Below, piece by piece: positions 12,556 to 25,065 of a stretch of DNA of 64,000 bases (within the stretch, counting starts at the first letter, position 1; each line of letters opens with the position of its first letter). Below the pieces are notes generated by a model. It was not told the DNA's origin and ran no database searches. It saw only the letters and a list, made by a program, of their open reading frames with translations. The position numbers and the translations under genes are program-made. Source of the stretch: Xylocopa sonorina (taxonomy: Eukaryota; Arthropoda; Insecta; Hymenoptera; Apidae); NCBI RefSeq assembly GCF_050948175.1, contig NW_027490128.1:1240001-1304000 (forward strand), read 5' to 3'.

Positions 12556-13930
12556 GCATTCCTCGTATACGGTTCAAATGAATGTGAATGCGACACTTCC
12601 TTGCAAGGAAATAGCGGTTGCAGTTGTTTACGTATCGTAGCAGTAGAGTTCTTATGATTCTTAAAACGCGATATCGCATCTCATTTCTATGTTTCATGGT
12701 AAGATATAATATGATTTGCGAAGTGTTATGTATTCCTCGTCTACACTTCAAATGAATGTAAATGCGACACTTCCTTGCAAGGAAATAGCGTTTGCAGATG
12801 TCTACGTATCGTAGCAATAGAGTTCTTATGATTCTTAAAACGCGATATCGCATCTCATTTCTACGTTTCATGGTAAGATATAATATGATTTGCGAAGTGT
12901 CATGTATTCCTCGTCTACACTTCAAATGAATGTAAATGCGACACTTCCCTGCAAGGAAATGGCGTTTGCAGATGTCTACGTATCGAGGCAATAGAGTTCG
13001 AATGCTTCTTAAAACGAGATATTGCATCTCATATCTATGTGTCATGATAAGATATAATATTCATTGCGAAGTGTTATGCATTCCTCGTCTGCGATTCAAA
13101 TGAATGTGAATGCGACACTTCCTTGCAAGGAAATAGCGTTTGCAGTTGTTTACGTATCGTAGCAGTAGAGTTCTTATGATTCTTAAAACGCGATATCGCA
13201 TCTCATTTCTACGTTTCATGGTAAGATATAATATGATTTGCGAAGTGTCATGTATTCCTCGTCTACACTTCAAATGAATGTAAATGCGACACTTCCCTGC
13301 AAGGAAATGGCGTTTGCAGATGTCTACGTATCGAGGCAATAGAGTTCGAATGCTTCTTAAAACGAGATATTGCATCTCATATCTATGTGTCATGATAAGA
13401 TATAATATTCATTGCGAAGTGTTATGCATTCCTCGTCTGCGATTCAAATGAATGTGAATGCGACACTTCCTTGCAAGGAAATAGCGTTTGCAGTTGTTTA
13501 CGTATCGTAGCAGTAGAGTTCTTATGATTCTTAAAACGCGATATCGCATCTCATTTCTATGTTTCATGGTAAGATATAATATGATTTGCGAAGTGTTATG
13601 TATTCCTCGTCTACACTTCAAATGAATGTAAATGCGACACTTCCTTGCAAGGAAATAGCGTTTGCAGATGTCTACGTATCGTAGCAATAGAGTTCTTATG
13701 ATTCTTAAAACGCGATATCGCATCTCATTTCTACGTTTCATGGTAAGATATAATATGATTTGCGAAGTGTCATGTATTCCTCGTCTACACTTCAAATGAA
13801 TGTAAATGCGACACTTCCCTGCAAGGAAATGGCGTTTGCAGATGTCTACGTATCGAGGCAATAGAGTTCGAATGCTTCTTAAAACGAGATATTGCATCTC
13901 ATATCTATGTGTCATGATAAGATATAATAT
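12539..13930. repeat. Local amplification of 3- and 5-monomer units
   Basis: Stretches beginning near 12,539, 13,061 and 13,409 share the same private variants: GTGAATGCGAC, GCAGTTGTTTACG, TTTCTACGTTTC, AAATGGCG, CGAGGCAATAG, TTCGAATGC and TATGTGTCATG. The end of the unit recurs at 13,045, 13,393 and 13,915, offsets of 348 (2 monomers) and 522 (3 monomers), so the flanking pair is 870 bp (5 monomers) apart. The middle copy lacks two monomers. The corresponding first-copy segment near 8,364-8,696 is present once. Confidence 0.85.
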
Positions 13931-16639
13931 TCATTGCGAAGTGTTATGCATTCCTCGTCTGCGATTCAAATGAAAGTAAATGCGACACTTCCTTGCAAGG
14001 AAATAGCGATTGCAGATGTCTACGTATCGTAGCGATAGAGTTCTAATGCTTCTTATAACGCGATATCGAATCTCATAACTATGTTTCATGATAAGATATA
14101 ATATGATTTGCGAAGTGTCATATATTCCTCGTCTACACTTCAAATGAATGTAAATGCGACACTTCCTTGCAAGGAAATAGCGTTTGCAGATGTCTACGTA
14201 TCGAAGCAATAGAGTTCTAATGCTTCTTTAAAAGCGATATCGAATCTCATTTCTATGTTTCATGGTAAGATATAATATGATTTGCGAAGTGTTATGTATT
14301 CCTAGTCTACACTTCAAATGAATGTAAATGCGACACTTCCTTGCAAGGAAGTAGCGTTTGCAGTTGTCTACGTATCGAAGCAATAGCGTTCAAATGCTTC
14401 TTAAAACGAGATATTGCATCCCATATCTATGATTCATGATAAGATATAATATTCATTGCAAAGTGTTATGCATTCCTCGTCTACGATTCAAATGAATGTA
14501 AATGCGACACTTCCTTGCTAGGAAATAGTGTCTGGAGATGTCTAGGTATCGTAGCGATAGAGTTCTAATGCTTCATAAAACGCGATATCGCATCTCATTT
14601 CTATGTTTCATGGAAAGATATAATATGATTTGCGAAGTGTCATGTATTCCTCGTCTACACTTCAAATGAATGTAAATGCGACACTTCCTTGCAAGGAAAT
14701 AGCGTTTGCAGATGTCTACGTATCGAGGCAATAGAGTTCAAATGCTTCTTAAAACGAGATATTGCATCTCATATTTATGTTTCATGATAAGATATAATAT
14801 TCATTGCGAAGTGTTATGCATTCCCCGTCTATGATTCAAATGAACGTAAATGCGACACGTCCTTGCAAGGAAATAGCGTTTGCAGATGTCTAGGTATCGT
14901 AGCAATAGAGTTCTAATGCTTCCTAAAACGCGATATCGCATCTCATTTCTATGTTTCATGGTAAGATATAATATGATTTGCGAAGTGTTATGTATTCCTC
15001 GTCTACGATTCAAATGAAAGTAAATGCGACACTTCCTTGCAAGGAAATAGCGATTGCAGATGTCTACGTATCGTAGCAATAGAGTTCATATGATTCTTAA
15101 AACGCGATATCGCATCTCATTTCTATGTTTCATGGTAAGATATAACATGATTTGCGAAGTGTTATGTATTCCTCGTCCACACTTCAAGTGAATGAAAATG
15201 CGACACTTCCTAGCAAGGAAATAGCCTTTGCAGATGTCTACGTATCGTAGCAATAGGGTTCTAATGCTTCTTAAAACGCGATATCGAATCTCATTTCTAT
15301 GTTTCATGGTAAGATATAATACTATTTGCGAAGTGATATGTTTTCCTCGTCTACACTTCATATGAATGTTAATGCGACACTTCCTTGCAAGGAAAGGGCG
15401 TTTGCAGATGTCTACGTATCGTAGCAATAGAGTTCTAATGCTTCTTAAAACGCGATATCGCGTCTCATTTCTATGTTTCATGGTAGGATATAATATGATT
15501 TGCGAAGTGTTATGTATTCCTCGTCTACACTTCAAATGAATGTGAATGCGACACTTCTTTGCAAGGAAATAGCGTTTGCAGATGTCTACGTATCGAGGCA
15601 ATAGAGTTCAAATGCTTCTTAAAACGAGATATTGCATCTCATATTTATGTTTCATGATAAGATATAATATTCATTGCGAAGTGTTATGCATTCCTCGTCT
15701 GCGATTCAAATGAAAGTAAATGCGACACTTCCTTGCTAGGAAATAGTGTCTGGAGATGTCTAGGTATCGTAGCGATAGAGTTCTAATGCTTCATAAAACG
15801 CGATATCGCATCTCATTTCTATGTTTCATGGAAAGATATAATATGATTTGCGAAGTGTTATGTATTCCTCGTCTACACTTCACATGAATGTAAATGCGAC
15901 ACTTCCTTGCAAGGAAATAGCGATTGCAGATGTCTACGTATCGTAACAATAGAGTTCATATGATTCTTAAAACGCGATATCGCATCTCATATCTATGTTT
16001 CAAGATAAGATATAATATTCATTGCGAAGTGTTATGCATTCCTCGTCTACGATTCAAATGAAAGTAAATGCGACACTTCCTTGCAAGGAAATAGCTTTTG
16101 CAGATGTCTACGTATCGTAGCAATAGAGTTCTTATGATTCTTAAAACGCGATATCGCATCTCATTTCTACGTTTCATGGTAAGATATGATATGATTTGCG
16201 AAGTGTCATGTATTCCTCGTCTACACTTCAAATGAATGTAAATGCGACACTTCCCTGCAAGGAAATAGCGTTTGCAGATGTCTACGTATCGTAGCAATAG
16301 AGTTCTTATGATTCTTACAACGCGATATCGGATCTCATTTCTATGTTTCATGGTAAGATATAATATGATTTGCGAAGTGTTATGTATTCCTCGTCTGCAC
16401 TTCAAATGAATGTAAATGCGACACTTCCTTGCAAGGAAATAGCGTTTGCAGATGTCTACGTATCGTAGCAATAGAGTTCTAATGCTTCTTAAAACGCGAT
16501 ATCGCATCTCATTTCTATGTTTCATGGTAGGATATAATATGATTTGCGAAGTGTCATGTATTCCTCGTCTACACTTCAAATGAATGTATATGCGACACTT
16601 CCTTGCAAGGAAATAGCGTTTGCAGATGTCTACGTATCG

Positions 16640-16990
16640 AAGCAATAGAGTTCAAATGCTTCTTAAAACGAGATATCGCATCTCATTTCTATGTTCCATG
16701 GTAAGATATAGTATGATTTGCGAAGTGTCATGTATTCCCCGTCTACACTTCAAATGAATGTAAATGCGACACTTCCTTGCTAGGAAATAGCGTCTGCAGA
16801 TGTCTAGGTATCGTAGCAATGGAGTTCTAATGCTTCTTAAAACGCGATATCGCATCTCATTTCTATGTTTCATGGTAAGATATAATATGATTTGCTAAGT
16901 GTTATGTATTCTTCGTCCACGCTTCAAATGAATGTAAATGCGACCCTTCCTTGCAAGGAAATAGCGTTTGCAGATGTCTACGTATCGTAG
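16640..16990. repeat. 7-monomer-spaced duplicate, copy 1
   Basis: This two-monomer stretch matches 17,858-18,210 at offset 1,218 bp (7 x 174). Shared variants are TATGTTCCATGG, TATTCCCCGTC, GCAATGGAGTTC, GATTTGCTAAGTG and TGCGACCCTTCC. Confidence 0.8.
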
Positions 16991-17857
16991 CAATAGAGTT
17001 CTTATGATTCTTAAAACGCGATATCGTATCTCATTTCTATGATTCATGGTAAGATATAATATGATTTGCGAAGTGTTATGTATTCCTCGTCTACACTTCA
17101 AATGAATGTAAATGCGACACTTCTTTGCAGGGAAATAGCGTTTGCAGATGTCTACGTATCGTAGCAATAGTGTTCTTATGATTCTTAAAACGCGATATCG
17201 CATCACATTTCTATGTTTCATGGTAAGATATAATATGATTTGCGGAGTGTTATGTATTTCTCGCCTACACTTCAAATGAATGTGATTGCGACACTTCCTC
17301 GCTAGGAAATGGCGTTTGCAGATGTCTACGTATCGTAGCAGTAGAGTTCTAATGCTTCTTAAAACGCGATATCGCATCTCATTTCTATATTTCATGGTAA
17401 GATATAATATGATTTGCGAAGTGTTATGTATTCCTCGCCTACACATCAAATGAATGTAAATGCGACACTTTCTTGCAAGGAAATAGCGTTTGCAGATGTC
17501 TACGTATCGTAGCAATGGATTTCTGCTGCTTCTTAAAACGCGATATCGCATCTCATTTCTATGTTTCATGGTAAGATATAATATGATTTGCGAAGTGTCA
17601 TGTATTCCTCGTCTACACTTCAAATGAATGTAAATGCGACACTTCCCTGCAAGGAAATAGCGTTTGCAGATGTCTACGTATCGTAGCAATAGAGTTCATA
17701 TGATTCTTAAAATGCGATATCGCATCTCATATCTATGTTTCAAGATAAGATATAATATTCATTGCGAAGTGTTATGCATTCCTCGTCTACACTTCAAATG
17801 AATGTAAATGCGACACTTCCTTGCAAGGAAATAGCGTTTGCAGATGTCTACGTATCG

Positions 17858-18210
17858 AAGCAATAGAGTTCAAATGCTTCTTAAAACGCGATATCGCATC
17901 TCATTTCTATGTTCCATGGTAAGATATAATATGATTTGCGAAGTGTCATGTATTCCCCGTCTACACTTCAAATGAATGTAAATGCGACACTTCCTTGCTA
18001 GGAAATAGCGTCTGCAGATGTCTAGGTATCGTAGCAATGGAGTTCTAATGCTTCTTAAAACGCGATATCGCATCTCATTTCTATGTTTCATGGTAAGATA
18101 TAATATGATTTGCTAAGTGTTATGTATTCCTCGTCCACGCTTCAAATGAATGTAACTGCGACCCTTCCTTGCAAGGAAATAGCGTTTGCAGATGTCTACG
18201 TATCGTAGCA
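17858..18210. repeat. 7-monomer-spaced duplicate, copy 2
   Basis: This is the second copy of 16,640-16,990. It differs by few bases (for example TGTAACTGCG for TGTAAATGCG). After about 18,210 it continues with GGATTTCTGCTGC where copy 1 has GAGTTCTTATG. Confidence 0.8.
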
Positions 18211-19049
18211 ATGGATTTCTGCTGCTTCTTAAAACGCGATATCGCATCTCATTTCTATGTTTCATGGTAAGATATAATATGATTTGCGAAGTGTCATGTA
18301 TTCCTCGTCTACACATCAAATGAATGTAAATGCGACACTTCCCTGCAAGGAAATAGCGTTTGCAGATGTCTACGTATCGTAGCAATAGAGTTCTTATGAT
18401 TCTTAAAACGCGATATCGGATCTCATTTCTATGTTTCATGGTAAGATATAATATGATTTGCGAAGTGTCATGTATTCCTCGTCTACACATCAAATGAATG
18501 TAAATGCGACACTTCCCTGCAAGGAAATAGCGTTTGCAGATGTCTACGTATCGTAGCAATAGAGTTCATATGATTCTTAAAATGCGATAACGGATCTCAT
18601 TTCTATGTTTCATGGTAAGATATAATATGATTTGCGAAGTGTTATGTATTTCTCGTCTACACTTCAAATGAATGTAAATGCGACACTTCCTTGCAAGGAA
18701 ATAGCGTTTGCAGATGTCTACGTATCGAAGCAATAGAGTTCAAATGCTTCTTAAAACGAGATATTGCATCTCATATCTATGTTTCATGATAAGATATAAT
18801 ATGATTTGCGAAGTGTTATGTATTCCTCGTCTACACATCAAATGAATGTAAATGCGACACTTCCTTGTAAGGAAATAGCGTTTGCAGATGTCTACGTATC
18901 GTAGAGATGGATTTCTGATGCTTCTTAAAACGCGATAACGCATCTCATTTCTATGTTTCATGGTAGGATATAATATGATTTGCGAAGTGTCATGTATTCC
19001 TCGTCCAGGCTTCAACTGAGTGTAAATGCGACACTTCGTTGCAAGGAAA

Positions 19050-19572
19050 TAGCGTTTGCAGATGTCTACGTATCGTAGCAATAGAGTTCTTATGATTCTT
19101 AAAACGCGATATCGGATCTCATTTCTATGTTTCATGGTAAGATATAATATGATTTGCGAAGTGTTATGTATTCCTCGTCTACACTTCAAATGAATGTAAA
19201 TGCGACACTTTCTTGCAAGGTAATAGCGTTTGCAGATGTCTACGTATCGTAGCAATGGATTTCTGCTGCTTCTTAAAACGCGATATCGCATCTCACTTCT
19301 ATGATTCATGGTAAGATATAATATGATTTGCGAAGTGTCATGTATTCCTCGTCTACACTTCAAATTAATGTAAATGCGACACTTCCCTTGCAAGGAAATA
19401 GCGTTTGCAGATGTCTACGTATCGTAGCAATAGAGTTCTAATGCTTCTTAAAACGCGATATCGCATCTCGTTTCTATGTTCCATGGTAAGGTATAATATG
19501 GTTTGCGAAGTGTTATGTATTCCTCGTCTACACTTCAAATGAATGTAAATGCGACACTTTCTTGCAAGGAAA
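19050..19572. repeat. 523-bp trimer HOR, copy 1
   Basis: This three-monomer unit is followed directly by a near-perfect copy at 19,573. Its length is 523 rather than 522 because one monomer has an additional C (CACTTCCCTTGC near 19,381), giving a 175-bp monomer. Other shared variants are CAAGGTAATAG, TTCAAATTAATG, CATCTCGTTTC, GTAAGGTATAATATGG and TATGTTCCATGG. Confidence 0.88.
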
Positions 19573-20095
19573 TAGCGTTTGCAGATGTCTACGTATCGTA
19601 GCAATAGAGTTCTTATGATTCTTAAAACGCGATATCGGATCTCATTTCTATGTTTCATGGTAAGATATAATATGATTTGCGAAGTGTTATGTATTCCTCG
19701 TCTACACTTCAAATGAATGTAAATGCGACACTTTCTTGCAAGGTAATAGCGTTTGCAGATGTCTACGTATCGTAGCAATGGATTTCTGCTGCTTCTTAAA
19801 ACGCGATATCGCATCTCACTTCTATGATTCATGGTAAGATATAATATGATTTGCGAAGTGTCATGTATTCCTCGTCTACACTTCAAATTAATGTAAATGC
19901 GACACTTCCCTTGCAAGGAAATAGCGTTTGCAGATGTCTACGTATCGTAGCAATAGAGTTCTAATGCTTCTTAAAACGCGATATCGCATCTCGTTTCTAT
20001 GTTCCATGGTAAGGTATAATATGGTTTGCGAAGTGTTATGTATTCCTCGTCTACACTTCAAATGAATGTAAATGCGACACTTTCTTGCAAGGAAA
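19573..20095. repeat. 523-bp trimer HOR, copy 2
   Basis: This is the tandem partner of 19,050-19,572, with the extra C recurring near 19,904. The additional base shifts the minus-strand frame at the same place in both copies, which is why open frames end in the same artificial way at both. Confidence 0.88.
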
Positions 20096-21019
20096 TAGCG
20101 TTTGCAGATGTCTACGTATCGTAGCAATAGAGTTCTAATGCTTCTTAAAACACGATATCGCATCTCATTTCTATGTTTCATGGTAAGATATAATATGATT
20201 TGCGAAGTGTTATGTATTCCTCGTCTACACTTCAAATGAATGTAAATGCGACACTTCTTTGCAAAGAAATAGCGTTTGCAGATGTCTACGTATCGTAGCA
20301 ATAGGGTTCTTATGATTCTTAAAACGCGATATCGCATCTCATTTCTATGTTTCATGGTAAGATATAATATGATTTGCGGAGTGTTATGTATTCCTCGTCT
20401 ACATTTCAAATGAATGTAAATGCGTCTCTTTCTTGCAAGGAAATAGCGTTTGCAGATGTCTACGTATCGTAGCAAAGGATTTCTGCTGCTTCTTAAAACG
20501 CGATATCGCATCTCATTTCTATGTTTCATGGTAAGGTATAATATGATTCGCGAAGTGTTATGTATTCCTCGTCTACACTTCAAATGAATGTAAATGCGAC
20601 ACTTCCTTGCAAGGAAATAGCGTTTGCAGATGTCTACGTATCGTAGCAATGGATTTCTGATGCTTCTTAAAACGCGATAACGCATCTCATTTCTATGTTT
20701 CATGGTAAGATATAATATGATTTGCGAAGTGTCATGTATTCCTCGTCCAGGCTTCAAATGAATGTAAATGCGACACTTCCTTGCCAGGAAATAGCGTTCG
20801 CAGTTCTCTACGTATCGAAGAAATAGAGTTCAAATGCTTCTGAAAACGAGATATTGCATCTCATATCTATGTTTCATGATAAGATATAATATTCATTGCG
20901 AAGTGTTATGCATTCCTCGTCTACGATTCAAATGAATGTAAATGTGACACTTCCTTGCAAGGAAATAGCGTTTGCAGATGTCCACGTATTGTAGCAATAG
21001 AGTTCTAATGCTTCTTAAA

Positions 21020-21770
21020 ACGAGATATCGCACCTCATTTCTATGTTTCATGGTAAGATATAATATGATTTGCGAAGTGTCATGTATTCCTCGTCCACGC
21101 TTCAAATGAATGTAAATGCGGCACTTCCTTGCAAGGAAATGGCGTTTGCAGATGTCTACGTATCGTAGCAATGGATTTCTGCTGCTTCTTAAAACGCGAT
21201 ATCGCATCTCACTTCTATGATTCATGGTAAGATATAATATGATTTGCGAAGTGTCATGTATTCCTCGTCTACACTTCAAATCAATGTAAATGCCACACTT
21301 CCCTGCAAGAAAATAGCGTTTGCAGATGTCTACGTATCGTAGCAATAGAGTTCTTATGATTCTTAAAACGCGATATCGGATCTTATTTCTATGTTTCATG
21401 GTAAGATATAATATGATTTGCGAAGTGTTATGTATTCCTCGTCTACACTTCAAATGAAAGTAAATGCGACACTTCCTTGCAAGGAAATAGCATTTGCAGA
21501 TGTCTAGGTATCGTAGCAATACAGTTCTAATGCTACTTAAAACGCGATATCGCATCTCATTTCTATGTTTCATGGTAAGATATAATATGATTTGCGAAGT
21601 GTTATGTATTCCTCGTCTACACTTCAAATGAATGTGAATGCGACACTTCTCTGCTAGGAAATAGCGTCTGCAGATGTCTACGTATCCTAGCAATAGATTT
21701 CTAATGCTTCTTAAAACGCGATATCGCATATCATTTCTATGTTTCATGGTAAGATGTAATATGATTTGCG
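21020..21770. repeat. 870-bp (5-monomer) HOR, copy 1
   Basis: This aligns with 21,890-22,640 at offset 870 bp. Shared variants are CGCACCTCATTTC, TGCGGCACTTCC, TTCAAATCAATG with TGCCACACTTCC, GGATCTTATTTC, AATAGCATTTGC, CGTATCCTAGC and AAGATGTAATATG. Confidence 0.88.
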
Positions 21771-21889
21771 AAGTATCATGTATTCCTCGTCTACGATTCA
21801 AATGAATGTAAATGCGACACTTCCTTGCAAGGAAATAGCGTCTGCAGATGTCTAGGTATCGTAGCAATAGAGTTCTAATACTTCTTAAA

Positions 21890-22640
21890 ACGCGATATCG
21901 CACCTCATTTCTATGTTTCATGGTAAGATATAATATGATTTGCGAAGTGTCATGTATTCCTCGTCCACGCTTCAAATGAATGTAAATGCGGCACTTCCTT
22001 GCAAGGAAATAGCGTTTGCAGATGTCTACGTATCGTAGCAATGGATTTCTGCTGCTTCTTAAAACGCGATATCGCATCTCACTTCTATGATTCATGGTAA
22101 GATATAATATGATTTGCGAAGTGTCATGTATTCCTCGTCTACACTTCAAATCAATGTAAATGCCACACTTCCCTGCAAGGAAATAGCGTTTGCAGATGTC
22201 TACGTATCGTAGCAATAGAGTTCTTCTGATTCTTAAAACGCGATATCGGATCTTATTTCTATGTTTCATGGTAAGATATAATATGATTTGCGAAGTGTTA
22301 TGTATTCCTCGTCTACACTTCAAATGAAAGTAAATGCGACACTTCCTTGCAAGGAAATAGCATTTGCAGATGTCCAGGTATCGTAGCAATACAGTTATAA
22401 TGCTTCTTAAAACGAGATATCGCATCTCATTTCTATGTTTCATGGTAAGATATAATATGATTTGCGAAGTGTTATGTATTCCTCGTCTACACTTCAAATG
22501 AATGTGAATGCGACACTTCTCTGCTAGGAAATAGCGTCTGCAGATGTCTACGTATCCTAGCAATAGATTTCTAATGCTTCTTAAAACGCGATATCGCATC
22601 TCATTTCTATGTTTCATGGTAAGATGTAATATGATTTGCG
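21890..22640. repeat. 870-bp (5-monomer) HOR, copy 2
   Basis: This is the second copy of 21,020-21,770, with isolated differences such as TCTTCTGATTC for TCTTATGATTC and AACGAGATATCG for AACGCGATATCG. The pair makes up most of the 708-codon open frame, which is therefore an internal duplication. Confidence 0.88.
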
Positions 22641-23835
22641 GAGTGTTATGTATTCCTCGTCTACACTTCAAATGAATGTAAATGCGACACTTCCTTGCAA
22701 GGAAATAGCGTTTGCAGATGTCTGAGTATCGTAGCAATAGAGTTCTTATGATTCTTAAATTGCGAAATTGCATCTCATTTCTATGTTTCATGGTAGGATA
22801 TAATATGATTTGCGAAGTGTTATGTATTCCTCGTCTACACTTCAAATGAATGTGAATGCGACACTTCCCTGCTAGGAAATAGCGTCTGCAGATGTCTACG
22901 TATCCTAGCAATAGATTTCTAATGCTTCTTAAAACGCGATATCGCATCTCATTTCTATGATTCATGGTAAGATATAATATGATTTGCGAAGTGTCATGTA
23001 TTCCTCGTCTACACTTCAAATGAATGTAAATGCGACACTTCCCTGCATGGAAATAGCGTTTGCAGATGTCTACTCATCGTAGCAATGGATTTCTGATGCT
23101 TCTTAAAACGCGATAACGCATCCCATTTCTATGTTTCATGGTAAGATATAATATGATTTGCGAAGTGTCATGTATTCCTCGTCCACGCTTCAAATGAATG
23201 TAAATGCGACACTTCCTTGCAAGGAAATAGCGTTTGCAGATGTCTACGTATCGTAGCAATAGAGTTCTTGTGATTCTTAAAACGCGATATCGGAACTCAT
23301 TTCTATGTCTCATGGTAAGATATAATATGATTTGCGAAGTATCATGTATTCCTCGTCTACGATTCAAATGAATGTAAATGCGACACTTCCTTCCAAGGAA
23401 ATAGCGTCTGCAGATGTCTAGGTATCGTAGCAATAGAGTTCTAATACTTCTTAAAACGCGATATCGCATCTCATTTCTATGTTTCATGATAAGATATAAT
23501 ATGATTTGCGAAGTGTTATGCATTCCTCTTCTACGATTCAAATGAATGTAAATGCGACACTCCCTTGCAAGGAAATAGCATTTGCAGATGTCTACGTATC
23601 GTAGCAATAGAGTTCAAATGCTTCTTAAAACGAGATATTGCATCTCATATCTATGTTTCATGGTAAGATATAATATTCATTGCGAAGTCTTATGCATTCC
23701 TCGTCTACGATTCAAATGAATGTAAATGCGACACTTCCTTGCAAGGAAATAGCGTTAGCAGATGTCTGCGTAACGTAGCAATAGAGTTCTTATGATTCTT
23801 AAATCGCGATATTGCATCTCATTTCTATGTTTCAT

Positions 23836-23967
23836 GGTACAATTCAAATGAATGTAAATGCGACACTTCCTTGCAAGGAAATAGCGTCTGCAGATGTCTA
23901 GGTATCGTAGCAATAGAGTTCTAATGCTTCTTAAAACGCGATATCGCATCTCATTTCTATATTTCAT
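23836..23967. repeat. 132-bp deletion monomer, occurrence 1
   Basis: CATGGTA joins directly to CAATTCAAATG, removing 42 bp (the GATATAATAT, GCGAAGTG and CCTCGTC part). The next monomer starts 132 bp later. The 42-bp loss is in frame, so the minus-strand reading stays open across it. Two other copies occur in Block IV. Confidence 0.93.
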
Positions 23968-25065
23968 GGTAAGATATAATATGATTTGCAAAGTGTTATG
24001 CATTCCTCGTCTACACTTCAAATGAATGTAAATGCGACACTTCCTTGTTAGTAAATAGCGCTTGCAGATGTCTACTTATCGAAGCAATAGATTTCAAATG
24101 CTTCTTAAAACGAGATATTGCATCTCATATCTATGTTTCATGATAAGATATGATATTCATTGCGAAGTGTTATGCATTGCTCGTCTACGATACAAATGAA
24201 TGTTAATGCGACACTTCCTTGCAAGGAAATTGCGTTTGCAGATTTCTACGTTTCGTAGCAATAGAATTCTTATGATTCTTAAAACGCGATATCGCATCTC
24301 ATTTCTATGTTTCATGGTAAGATATAATATTCATTGCGAAGTGTTATGCATTCCTCGTCTACACTTCAAATGAATGTAAATGCGACACTCCCTTGCAAGG
24401 AAATAGCGTTTGCAGATGTCTACGTATCGTAGCAATAGAGTTCAAATGCTTCTTAAAACGAGATATTGCATCACATATCTATGTTTCATGATAAGATATA
24501 ATATTCATTGCGAAGTGATATGCATTCCTCGTCTACGATTCAAATGAATGTAAATGCGACTCTTCCTTGCAAGGAAATAGCGTTTGCAGATGTCTGCGTA
24601 TCGTAGCAATAGAGTTCTTATGATTCTTAAAACGCGATATCGCATCTCATTTCTATGTTTCATGATAAGATATAATATTCGTTGCGAAGTGTTATGCATT
24701 CCTCGTCCACGCTTCAAATGAATGTAAATGCGACACTTCCTTGCAAGGAAATAGCGTTTGCAGATGTCTACGCATCGTAGCAATACAGTTCTTATGATTC
24801 TTAAAACGCGATATCGGAACTCATTTCTATGTTTCATGGTAAGATATAATATGATTTGCGAAGTGTTATGTATTCCTCGTCTACACTTCAAATGAATGTA
24901 AATGCGACACTTCGTTGCTAGGAAATAGCGTTTGCAGATGTCTACGTATCGAAGCAATAGAGTTCAAAAGCTTCTTAAAGCAAGATATCGCATCTCATTT
25001 CTATGTTTCATGATAAGATGTAATATTCATTGCGAAGTGTTATGTATTCCTCGCCTACACTTCAA

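Larger units (their letters stand above)
1..16000. repeat. Block I: array region with a ~4,175-bp (24-monomer) higher-order period
   Basis: Private variants recur at 4,174-4,175 bp. The segment starting at 1 matches the one starting at 4,175, and segments near 5,755, 6,223, 6,625, 6,892 and 7,842 match those near 9,930, 10,398, 10,800, 11,067 and 12,017. Twenty-four monomers would be 4,176 bp; the one- or two-base shortfall comes from single-base deletions in A runs. A signature monomer with GTGTCTGGAG occurs near 1,309, 3,570, 5,309, 6,178, 9,136, 10,352, 14,529 and 15,746. Monomers here differ more from each other than in Block III, and minus-strand frames are short. The right boundary is approximate, placed where these signatures stop. 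Confidence 0.85.
20893..23019 (-). other. Longest open frame (708 codons) within the satellite; probably not a gene
   Basis: This is an open minus-strand frame of about twelve 58-residue repeats. Each repeat reads roughly MKHRNEMRYR, VLRSIRTLLL, RYVDICKRYF, LARKCRIYIH, LKCRRGIHNT, SQIILYLT. It is very rich in Arg, Lys, Ile and Leu and poor in Asp, Glu, Gly, Pro and Ala. The frame is open because 174 is divisible by 3 and these copies carry ATTAGA or ATAAGA rather than TGA at the variant site. I see no signal peptide, known domain, unique N- or C-terminus, or change of sequence character at its ends. Neighbouring copies of the same repeat are closed by TGA or indels. A repetitive basic peptide cannot be excluded, but nothing supports one. 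Confidence 0.9.
16000..24400. repeat. Block II: homogenised region with short-period HORs
   Basis: From about 16 kb the signature variants of Block I (GTGTCTGGAG, TTCACATG) stop. New ones appear, notably GGATTTCTGCTGCTTC or GGATTTCTGATGCTTC, CGTCCACGCTTC, ACACATCAAATG and CGATATCGGATCTC. The haplotype with TTCAAATGC, which places TGA in the minus frame, is rarer here, so minus-strand frames run for hundreds of codons. Local periods of 7, 3 and 5 monomers are visible. Both boundaries are approximate. Confidence 0.75.

Noticed and set aside
16019..16645. Possible transition to coding repeats where frames become longer (208-708 codons)
   Set aside because: The change reflects a lower share of TGA-bearing haplotype B monomers in Block II. 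Monomer length, landmarks and composition do not change.
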